A stretch of 31,259 nucleotides of DNA, taken from contig VHZZ01000010.1 of the NCBI GenBank assembly GCA_009801015.1, positions 294,881 through 326,139 on the forward strand. The letters run 5' to 3'. Below are positions 1-9,500 of the stretch, one piece after another. The position numbers and the translations under genes were made by a program. Position 1 is the stretch's first letter. Each line of letters begins with the position of its first letter. The DNA is from Silene noctiflora. Taxonomy: Eukaryota; Streptophyta; Magnoliopsida; Caryophyllales; Caryophyllaceae. The notes under the pieces are model-generated. The model worked only from the letters and a program-made list of their open reading frames with translations, did not search any database and had not been told where the DNA came from.

Positions 1-295
1 ATTTCGGGTTTCGGGTCTATTTCGGGTTGTTAGTCGGGTCAGTTTCGGGTCAAACGGGTCGGGTTATTTTGGGTCGGGTCATTTTCGGGTTAATGAATAA
101 GAAAGAAAATGTCATTTCAAGTATTTTCGGTTCAATTAGAGTTATGTTTTGTCGGGTCATTTTCGGGTTGGGTGGTTTTCAGAACGGGTCATTTTCGGGT
201 CGGGTCAGTTACGGGTCAAGAAAGCTCGATCACGTTCGGGTCGGGTCGGGTCATTTCGCGACTCGGGTCGGGTTACTTTTGTCAGGTCTAATTTT
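1..295. repeat. Degenerate GGGTC/GGGTT-rich repeat element, left end cut by the window
   Basis: Short runs of GGGTC, GGGTT and TTTCGGGT recur irregularly over about 295 bases. The stretch ends in CAGGTCTAATTTT, after which the satellite sequence starts abruptly with AACTCATGAAGCGAC. The same closing motif (GGCAGGTCTAATTT) ends the similar GGGTCGGGTT-rich stretch at 7180-7635. I read this as one end of a dispersed repeat inserted in or beside the satellite array. No coding capacity is credible; the frames open here are made only of repeat units. Its transposon class is unknown. Confidence 0.6.
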
Positions 296-3200
296 AACTC
301 ATGAAGCGACTCTATACATGTGGTGGCAAAATTGGTAGGAAAAGAAATAAGTTCCGGTACGACCTCCCAAACGGCTCAAATTTAAGTGTATAATATACGG
401 TTTTCGGGATTTTTAGGTACCGGAATAAAAATGTCCGTAAATCATACGGACGGCTTCTCGAGTGAGATAAATCATTCACACAAATTTTAAGAAACAACAG
501 AGGACTTTTTGATAGTGCCGGTACACGATAAAGGAGTCTGAGACGAAAATCGGGTTCACCTTAAAATAGATTATAACTTGTTATTTAGGATTGAAATCGA
601 ATACGGTAACTGATGAAGCGACCTCAAACACATGGTTGAAAAACTTGGAGGAAAAGAAACATGACTCGGTACGAGCTCCCAAACGAGTCAAATTTAAGTG
701 TATAATACACGGTTTTCGGGATTTCAGGGTCCCGGGACAAAAATATCGGTAAATCATACGGACGGTTTCTCAGATTAGATAAAGTAACCACACAAATTTT
801 GAGTAATAACAGATGACATTTGAGGGTGCCGGTACACGATAAACGAGTCTGAGACGAAAATCGGTTAGTCGTTAGAAATCGAATATTTTGACTCATGAAG
901 CGACCCCAGATACGTGGAAGGAAAACCGGTAGGAAAAGAAACAAGACTTGGTACGACCTCTAGAACGGCTGAAATTTAAGTGTATAATACAAGGTTTTCG
1001 GGATTTTTGGGTCCAGTGACCAAAATGTCCGTAAATCATGCTAACGGTTCCTCGGGTCAGTTAAAGCAGTCACACAAATTTTGAGAAACAATAGAGAACA
1101 TTTGGGTGTGACGATATGCGATGAATTAGTCTCGGACGAAAATCGAGTACTCCTTAAAAATAAATGATAACTAGTTATTTAGGGCTGAAATCGAATACGG
1201 TATTTAATGAAGCGACCCCGGACACATGCTTGAAAAACTAGGAGGAACAGAAACATGACTCGGTACGAGCTCCCAAACGGGTCAAATTTAAGTGTATTAT
1301 ACATGGTTTTCGGGATCTCAGGGTTCTAAGCAAAAATGTCCGTAAATCATACGGACTGTTCCTCGGGTCAGATAAAGCAGCCACACAAAGTTTTAGAAAT
1401 AACAGATGACATTTGAGGGTGCCGGTACACGATAAACGAGTGTTACGAAAATCGATTAGTCGTTAAAAATAGATGAATATTTGTTATTTAGGGCTGAAAT
1501 CGAAGATTTTTACTCATGAATCTACCCTGGACATGTGGTGGAAAAACTAGTAGGAAAATAAACAAGTCCCGGTACGATCTTTCAAACGGCTCAAATTTAA
1601 GTGTATAATACACGTTTTTCAGGATTTCAGGGTCCCGGAACAAAAATGTCCGTAAATCATACGGACGGTTCCTCGAGTCAGATAAAGCAGCCAAACAAAT
1701 TTTGAGAAACAATAGAGGACATTTTGAGGGTGCCGGTACGCGATAAATGAGTCTCGGACGAAAATCGGTTACTCGTTAAAAATGAATGAATACTTGTTAT
1801 TTAGGGCTGAAATCGAAGATTTTAGCTCATGAATCGACCCTAGACATGTGGTGGAAAAACTAGTAAGAAAAGAAACAAGTCCCAGTACGACCCCCCCAAC
1901 GGCTCAAATTTAAGTGTATAATACACGGTTTTCGGTATTTTTGGGTCCCGGAACAAAAATGTCCTTAAATCATACGAACGGTTTCTCAAGTCAGATAAAA
2001 CAGCCACACAAATTTTGAGAAACAACAGAGAACATTTTGATGGTGGCGGTACTCGATAAACGAGTCTCGGACGAAAATCGGTTACTCGTTAAAAATAGAT
2101 GAATACTTGTTATTTAGGGCTGAAATTGAAGATTTTAACTCATAACGCAACCCCAGATACGTGGAAGAAAAACTGGTAGGAAAAGAAACAAGACCCGGTA
2201 CGACATACCAAACGGATCAAATTTACGTGTATAATACACGGTTTTTGGGATTTTTGGGTCCCGGAACAAAAATGTCCGTAAATCATACGGACGGTTCCTC
2301 GAGTCAGCTAAAGCAACCACACAAATTTTGAGAAGAAACATGAGACATTTGAGTGTGCCGGTACGTGATAAATTAGTCTTAGACGAAATCGGGTACTACT
2401 TAAAATAGATGATAACTTGTTATTTAGGGCTTAAATCAAATATGGTAACTCATGAAGCGATCCCAGACACGTGGTTGAAAACCTAGGAGGAACAGAAACA
2501 TGACCCGGTACGAGCTCCCAAACGGGTCAAATTTAAGTGTATAATACACGCTTTTCAGGATTTCAGGGTCCCGGAACAAAAATGTCCGTAAACCATACGG
2601 ACGGTTCATCAAGTTAGATAAAGCTGCCACACAAAGTTTGAGAAACAATAGAAGACATTTGATGGTGCCGCCACGCGATAAACGAGTCTCGGCGGAAAAT
2701 CGGTTAGTCGTTAAAAATAGATGAATACTTGTTATTTCGCGCTGAAATCGAATATTTTAACTCATGAAGTGACCTTAGACACGTGGTAGAAAAACTGGTA
2801 GGAAAAGAAACAAGAGCCGGTACAACCTCCCAAACAACTCAAATTTAAGTGTTAGTACACGATTTTCGGGATTTTTGGGTTCTGGAACAAAAACGTTCGT
2901 ATATTATACGGACGGTTCCTCGGATCAGCTAAAAAAATCACACAGAATTTGAGAAGAAATCGGAGACATTTGAGTGTGTCGGTATGCAATAAACTAGTCT
3001 CGGACGAAAATCGGGCACTGCTTAAAAATAGATGATAACTTTTCATTTAGGGCTGAAATCGTATACGGTAACTCATGAAGCGACCTCTGACACGTGGTTG
3101 AAAAACTGTGGGGGAGAAAAAACAAGACTCAATACGACCCCCAAACGGCTCAAATTTAAGTGTATAATACTCTGTTTTCGGGATTTCAGGTTTCCGGAAC

Positions 3201-3660
3201 AAAAATGTCCGTAAATCATACTAACGGTTCCTCGGGTCAGTTAAAGCAACCGGGAAAATTTTGAGAAACAACAGAGGAAATGTGCGGGTGCTGATACGCG
3301 TTAAACGAGTCTCGGCCGAAATTTGATTGCTCCTTAAAAATAGATGAATACTTCTTATTTAAGGCTAAAAATAGATGAAACATGACTCGGTACGAGTTCC
3401 CAAACGGCTCAAATTTAAATGTATAATACACGGTTTTTTTGGGATTTCAGGGTCCTGGAGCACAATTGTTTGTAAATTATACGGACGGTTCCTCGGGTCG
3501 GATAAAACAACCACACTAATTTTGAGAAGGACCAGAGAACATTTGAGGGTGTCGGTAACGCGATAAATGAGTCTTGGACGAAAATCAAATAACCGTTAAA
3601 TATAGATAAATACTTCTTATTTAGCCTTATATAAAATGACTTAGCAATAGTATTTTTCTG
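296..3660. repeat. Satellite array, about eleven ~312-bp monomers
   Basis: The marker CAAATTTAAGTGTATAATA (or a close variant) starts at 377, 689, 971, 1283, 1592, 1905, 2218, 2528, 2840, 3151 and 3410. Successive spacings are 312, 282, 312, 309, 313, 313, 310, 312, 311 and 259. Each monomer also carries a GAAGCGACC-type start, a GTCCGTA...TACGGAC dyad, ACACAAATTTTGAGAAA and GTCTCGGACGAAAATCG. Monomers diverge noticeably, and two carry deletions of about 30 and 52 bases. Two variants alternate irregularly near the GGTACGA motif (see findings). On the minus strand many monomers keep a 60-106-codon open frame with a shared protein pattern, but ends and stops vary, so I do not call genes. The layout suits pericentromeric, subtelomeric or dispersed satellite DNA. 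Confidence 0.92.
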
Positions 3661-3959
3661 TTTCATAAGATCACCATGAATAGTTGATTTTGAAGGTTAT
3701 TATACACGATTTTCGTGCCGACGGAGACTTGGAATAAAATGTTTCAAAATTCGTACTACAATCTCTCTTTGCCATATAATAATGACGCGGGGTAACCGAA
3801 TTGAAATATAATTTTCAATAGAGACATTCCAGTGACCTTAAGACAACGTCGGATATCAGGTAGCTAGAAGATGAAACAAGTTTTATTCTACATTCTATAT
3901 TGTTTTTTATGAGACGCCGACATCTATAAGTCATTTTAAGGCATAATGATTCTATAAAC

Positions 3960-3962
3960 AAA

Positions 3963-4007
<45 letters not shown>

Positions 4008-4154
4008 GGATTTTCTAACATGTGTCCTAGGGCAATATACCATGATAAATTAGAGTTGAAACTCATATTTACCATAATTAGTGATATATTCTCAACAATA
4101 TTTTCCTATTTAGCTTCTTATCATGTGCCCTAAGGGCACATGTTAGAAAAACCC

Positions 4155-4191
<37 letters not shown>
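3960..4191. repeat. (TAA)n microsatellite split by a MITE
   Basis: A run of TAA/AAT triplets occupies about 3960-4006 and resumes at 4155-4191. The 148 bases between the two tracts form a terminal-inverted-repeat element with TAA on both sides, so the simplest reading is one microsatellite interrupted by an insertion. The minus-strand reading of the left tract gives a poly-leucine frame, which is an artefact of the repeat. Confidence 0.85.
4007..4154. mobile_element. Tourist-like MITE (148 bp) inside the TAA tract
   Basis: The left end reads CGGATTTTCTAACATGTG and the reverse complement of the right end reads GGGTTTTTCTAACATGTG. The inverted similarity continues into CCTTAGGGCA, giving arms of nearly 30 bases. 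TAA flanks both sides, the target preferred by PIF/Harbinger-type Tourist elements, although in a TAA microsatellite the duplication cannot be proven. It has no coding capacity. Confidence 0.75.
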
Positions 4192-4870
4192 CCGTTTTCG
4201 AAAGTTTGCCTAAATTCTAGTTTTGAATGTTATAACCCTCGATTTTCGAGGCGAATGGATTTCAGAATAAATTGTCTCGAAATTTGCATCATAATTTTAT
4301 GACGTATATTAAAGACTCAAGGTAACAGAATTAGCATATGGTTTTAAATAGAGCCATTTAAAGACCTTTTGTAGTACAACGAACCCCAATAAGATGGGTT
4401 GGGCAATTTGGCCAATTATTTATGTCTTCACTTAAGCCTAAAAGTACAAGAACTTGGTATTAAGTGTCGAGTCGAATCTCTTATAAACACATCACAAAGC
4501 TCTTTATTTTTCCCGATGTGGTATAATTTCCTCAAATCTTGTGTGATGTTACACCAAACAACTTTTATACTCCATTTTATGATGATTTGAGAGAGACCTG
4601 AACATTCATTAGTCATTTTAAGACATTATGTCAGAAACAGCCCTACAGACAAGGTTCGAACAAAAATTCTTTCCTATTTCGGAAAATCATCAAAATTTTA
4701 CAACTTAAGATTATTATCCACGGTTTTCTGGTGACTTGGCACCGAAATAAAATCTCTCGAAATCCGCGTGCACCGCAATCCTTGTATTACTCTATGCCAT
4801 ATAACATGTAAATAGAAATAACACATTGTTTGAAATAGAGACATTTAGAAATCTTAATATGGCAGAATAA

Positions 4871-5622
4871 TTAAGCATAAAGTTGATGTTTTTTTAACCT
4901 TGTTTGTAATAACTGGCAGTGGTTAGGTAAGACAAAGAAGTTAATAGCAATAAGGTGACTTGGTTTGGTCCCCAAATCTCTGTTTCTCAGTCTTTGAAAA
5001 TAACCTTTAGGTGTGAAAAGAATATTATGTTTCAATTATTAGGGCCATATATCCATAATGCATGTACTTCTTAAAAAGGTTAATTAGGGCCATAAATAAC
5101 CTTTTTATTTGTTAATCACGGAACACTTTTCATCACAAGCTTGTAACCATAAGCTGCAAGTGGGAAAACCAGTAGAAAATGAATTGTGAGAGGTCACAAG
5201 GAAGATTTATTGTTTGTTACGAGTATTTGATATGAAACGTATATACTTGTACAATATAAAAGGCCATACCGATTTTTGGCGTGTTAGTATTAAGTAAGTT
5301 CAACTTTTTTTTTAGGTGATCCGATACTATAAATTTGTTAGAGAACATCTACCAAGTAAATTAGTAACGAAGAATATGAACTATGAAGATAAGAAATGTG
5401 GATCGAAAATATCAATTGGGACAAACTAATACTCCCTATAGTAGCTTAATTTTTCAAGCACTTAAACAAATACTCAAAATGGATGAATAGAGTAATTAAG
5501 TAATCCATAAGTCTCTTAAAAAACCGTTTAAATTAACTATTTGTAAGATATTTTATAATCCCTCCGTCTAAATTATTTGTTTACTTAAAAAAAATATATA
5601 TATATTCGTACAACATAGTGAC
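4871..5622. other. Intergenic AT-rich stretch, no gene seen
   Basis: No frame here has recognisable protein content. The only classifiable sequence is a short Stowaway-like end (CCCTCCGTCTAAATTATTTG) near 5561-5580, just before a small TA repeat and the SINE target site. Confidence 0.6.
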
Positions 5623-5641
5623 ACAAATTTCTAGTATAAAT

Positions 5642-5818
5642 ACCCATGAGCACTTAGATCAACAAGCAAGGGGTTGTTCTAGCTTAACCAGAGGTCTCGT
5701 GATCGAGCCCTGGAAACGCAGTAGTGTTGAAACTCATGAGGGAGAGCTTTACCGCCCTAGTGGCCCTACCCGGCTCGAATCCGGATTAAACCGGATGGTT
5801 TACACCAAAAAAAAAAAA
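5642..5818 (+). mobile_element. tRNA-type SINE, copy 1 (full length, 19-bp TSD)
   Basis: The element ends in an A-rich tail at about 5806-5818. It is bracketed by ACAAATTTCTAGTATAAAT (5623-5641) and ACAAATTTATAGTATAAAT (5819-5837), a 19-bp target-site duplication with one mismatch. A B-box-like GATCGAGCC lies about 60 bases from the 5' end, with an A-box-like TAGATCAAC upstream, as in RNA polymerase III-transcribed SINEs. The body (ACCAGAGGTCTCGTG, CTCATGAGGGAGAGCTTTAC, CGGCTCGAATCCGGATTAAA) recurs at 21866-22026 and 29853-29993. It carries no protein and would depend on a partner LINE for mobility. Confidence 0.88.
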
Positions 5819-5837
5819 ACAAATTTATAGTATAAAT

Positions 5838-6110
5838 GGATATCAAAAAAAAGTCGTGCAAATTTAAACCGTTCCATAATAAGTTTGTGTAAGACCGTCT
5901 TAAGTCTGTCGAAACGGGGAGAATCCATATCTGCATAATAATTGGCAGGGTACTGAGAGAAGTTTCCAAAGTACAGATATTGTCTGCCAAATAATCATAC
6001 ATCGCTTTTAGTCCGCCGACTGTATTGTTATGCGGCGAAGCAGCAAAACCACCATATATAACCCCACATTTAAAGGATATAACCCCACATTTAAAGGACA
6101 TTCTTTAGTG
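5838..6110 (-). other. Unrecognised coding-like fragment with a 21-bp duplication
   Basis: On the minus strand the sequence between about 6055 and 5925 reads well in two overlapping frames (one containing FAASPHNNTVGG, the next containing FGNFSQYPANYYADMDS). A decayed, frameshifted gene fragment could look like this. I do not recognise the protein. ACCCCACATTTAAAGGA is tandemly duplicated at 6061-6077 and 6082-6098. The GTGTAAGACCGTCTTA stretch near 5886-5901 resembles the end of a common plant MITE. No start, splice pattern or full-length gene is evident. Confidence 0.25.
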
Positions 6111-6584
6111 TTCAATCATTTGTATAGTATATTTATTTATTATTTTATTCTTACGAGGAATTAAATATGAAATTAATCACCAATTATATAACCTTAATTC
6201 TCCTCCTAATGAACAGTCCTAATATCCCCCCATGCATCCATGCAAATCGTAACGGAAACGCGTTACAAGTTTGTGACGTCTGAACAGGTGTCATCAGAAG
6301 AAGAGTACGAGTACATAGTATTAAAACAACAGCTTGAAATGGACGACAACTAAATATACAAACTCGCGTAATCCCAGTTTAGCGAAGCAAAAAAAAAACG
6401 AGACTTGTTTACAATCAATGGCCTCAAGGATCAAAAACGGTATTAGAAACCGTGACAAAGATGAGATTCTAGCAAGAATCGGAACAACAAAGTGGGCATA
6501 ATAGTGTTTGAGAAAAGATCTCGGCACTCGCGCAGTGGTTATTAGCGAAGATAGTAGAACAACATACAAAACTTGTGGAATTAC
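6111..6584. other. 3' flank of the Pumilio gene, probable 3' UTR
   Basis: This lies immediately downstream, on the minus strand, of the Pumilio stop codon. It has no coding frame of note. TTTATT motifs on the plus strand near 6128-6148 would read AATAAA on the minus strand and could serve as polyadenylation signals about 440 bases past the stop. The transcript end cannot be fixed from sequence alone. Confidence 0.4.
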
Positions 6585-9500
6585 TCACTTCTTGATCAGA
6601 CCTCTGGTGAATATCTTCTTGCAGTACGGGTTGGTGCGAAGGATCGAATGAGGCCGGACTGCTGTCACTAGTGAATCGTTCACGATACCCTGCCATCAAA
6701 ATATAATATACATCAACGAGTGAAAAACACGAAAATTAACAACCAGAAGATATTATACTACTAGACTAGGTTTATACTTTATTCATTTGATTTATTTAGT
6801 CGAAATCAAATGATGTCGACTTCGACCAATATTTTCTCATTATATCAACGGAATCACTACACAATTTCAAAAAGTTAATGGTCAAAGTTGGTGGACTAAC
6901 TTTGACCATAAAAGTAAAGTGGACCCAATAAAAATGAAATGGAGAAAGTATACGTTAGAACGCGTAATTTCTTGACTTATATCAGTATGAAACCTCGCAA
7001 TGAACCAAGTATTACATATGGTCGGTGACACATTATCGTGATCGAGTTATCAAGACTTGTACCAAGTATGCTATCACCGTTGATGACTAAGACCAAGCCG
7101 AGAGATATTCTAAGATCAAGTCTCAACCGGTAATTTTAAACCACGACACAAACAATCTAAATCTGTACACGAAGTTAGTGGGTTAGGGTCAAGACGTTGA
7201 TGTCTTTTGACACGAATCCGACACGAAACTTAAATGGGTCGGGTTAGGGTTGATGTCTTTTGACACGAATCCGACACGAATAACCCATTTATTTAGAATT
7301 GTCATAATATATTTAGCTTAATCTAATTCAACAAAACAACTTAAAAATAAGCATTTTGATTAATCATTTTTTGGATAATAGGGTTATAAAGCGTAGTTTA
7401 TTACATTAGTTTTTTGGGTTAAACAGGTTAAGTGAGTTAAAAATGACCTGTTTAAAGGTAAATGAGTTAAACAGGTCGGGTTGGGTTATAGAAAAATTAA
7501 ATGGGTCGGATTAGGGTTGAGACAAATGACCCGGTTACGTAATTGGGTCGGGTTAGGGTTGGGGTAGTGGTGAGCCGTTTAATATTGACACGAACACGAC
7601 ACAACCTGATCTGTTTGGCAGGTCTAATTTAAAAGAAACATTCATCATTGGAGCATAAATGTTTAGGTACCAACTTGACACCAAATGTTTAGGTACCAAA
7701 AGTCTACCCATTCCTTCAGAAATCATGAAATCATGAAATCATGAATAATATAGACGAAAGATCGAAATCATGAGTACTCAACTTGATACCAAACATGCAT
7801 CATTGGAGTAATAATATAGACGAAAGATCGAAATGAGCGATTTATATGATGAAAGCAGCAAATGAAGGGAAAACAGACCTTGGTGACTTCAAGTGCTGAT
7901 TGAACCACATAGTTGGCGAAAGGATCCTGCAGAAGTTGCTCAAAGTGAGGAACTCTTAGCAGTTCATACACAATCCTTGCCTGACTTTCCTCGATAAACT
8001 TAAGGCACTTTTCGACAACATGACTACTGAATTTTTGCATTGCAAGCTGCACATAGTGCCCTTCAAACTGAGAGATCAACTGAGCTGCTGCTGACGGAAT
8101 TTTCAGCTCGATTATGTACTGAACAACATAATTCCTGAAATATAGCAACAAGTTTAGAACAGAAAGGCGTGTTAGCGCTTCACTAGCACAACGTTTAGAA
8201 ACTATCAAAGGCATCACGAAGCTACTCAATGAATAATAGAAAATCTGATTGGTCTCACGTTAGAGACTGTCTCCTACAAGACTCATTGTTCCGGAAAAAA
8301 ATGTTACTTAACGTATAGAAAGGAGTACATGCTTGTCTCATACAAGACTCGCTTTTTTATGGTTGTCAGGTCCACAAGTTTTCAGAAGGCTTTGTTTCAA
8401 AGAACAGTGTATATGGAAAGGGCTTTATGTTTGTGAATCATTTGCTAAGGGAGAATAATATATGCATGAGAGAAGGATCAATGCTGAGAGCTACTTCAAA
8501 TACAGCATAACGGCGCAATCACAATGAAACGGTTTGTAGTGCCTAATAACGAAGTGAATCACAACCAATGGTTTGTAGTACCTAATAATGAAGTGAATCA
8601 CAACCACACTCGATAAAGCACACATAGCTAGACATCTAAAATGCAAGAATTGTCAAGGATATAACAAACAGCTAAAAGACATCAGTGAAGCTCTAGTAGT
8701 AGAGAATATTACCCCACTGCCTCAAAGGCTTCCTGCCTACGACATCGTCGACATGTATTCAGTTTTAAACTTGCATCTTCGATGGCTTAAGCTCAAGGCT
8801 TAGAGAGGAACTCACGAATTTTATATTTGCATGTCTAAGGCACCAATAAGCTATGCATAGTTGCATAATGCCATGCAAACTCGATAATTTTTTATTCTTC
8901 TAATTATTTTATTCTTCCCCTTCCTCCCGTTATCCCTAGCTTACATGTTCACCCTATTTAAAAATAGAAAAGGGTTTTGTTGCTCAATATTTTATTTTGA
9001 AAACATAAATTTGCACAAAAAGGTATCTCAATCATGCATTGTTGCCATGGCCCCCATCGCCTCGCTGCGCCTTTTAAAACTTAGCATAGGAAATCTCTGC
9101 CCTTCGCCAGTAACACAAAGTTATTGAAGCTAGAGTAGTTAACAACATTGCATCAGAAGCTCCCCGCCAATGACAAGGCAGGGGAAATGCAATCAATGAA
9201 ACAAACACAATTCCTGGATGAGAAAGTAATGGAAACTGTATAGGCCTATACCAACTCTCGCTTATGAAAGTAAGAAGTGTAGACAAATTAGTGTGTTATT
9301 TTGTTTAAAATCGACCATATTCCATTGCCAAAGAATACCAAGTCTTTGACTCTATTGAAAATGGAAAAATGAAAATTGAGTTGACATTATGCACGATAGT
9401 ACATTAGCTGACAAGTGTTATAAAACTCTCTCGAAGTTAAATTTGAAGCAAGTCGTGAATAAACAGAAACCGTAGCAAATGTACCACGACAAGAGCATGG

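Larger units (their letters stand above)
3685..4870. repeat. Second tandem repeat family, three diverged copies spaced ~500 bp
   Basis: Copies lie at about 3685-3860, 4210-4385 and 4690-4865. Each reads, in order: a GGTTATTATACACGATTTTC-like block, GGAATAAAAT(GT)TCTCGAAAT, a stretch ending near ATGCCATATAA or its equivalent, and AATAGAGACATTTA-GACCTTA. Linker motifs such as AGTCATTTTAAG(G/A)CAT recur at about 3932 and 4612. The first block resembles the TATAATACACGGTTTTCGGG part of the 312-bp satellite, so the two families may share an ancestor. A MITE and TAA tracts interrupt the first interval. No gene is visible. Confidence 0.6.

Noticed and set aside
296..3660. CRISPR array
   Set aside because: The repeat unit is about 312 bp with no short repeat/unique spacer structure, and the window is a plant genome.
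3815..4075. 86-codon minus-strand frame with a poly-leucine run
   Set aside because: The leucines come from the TAA microsatellite and the frame spans a MITE end, so it is not a gene.
5618..5830. 70-codon plus-strand frame
   Set aside because: It covers SINE copy 1, and related SINE copies carry differing frames.
7180..7635. Interstitial telomere repeat (TTTAGGG-like)
   Set aside because: The GGGTTAGGGTT pieces are isolated and mixed with GGGTCGG and GACACGAA blocks, unlike a TTTAGGG array.
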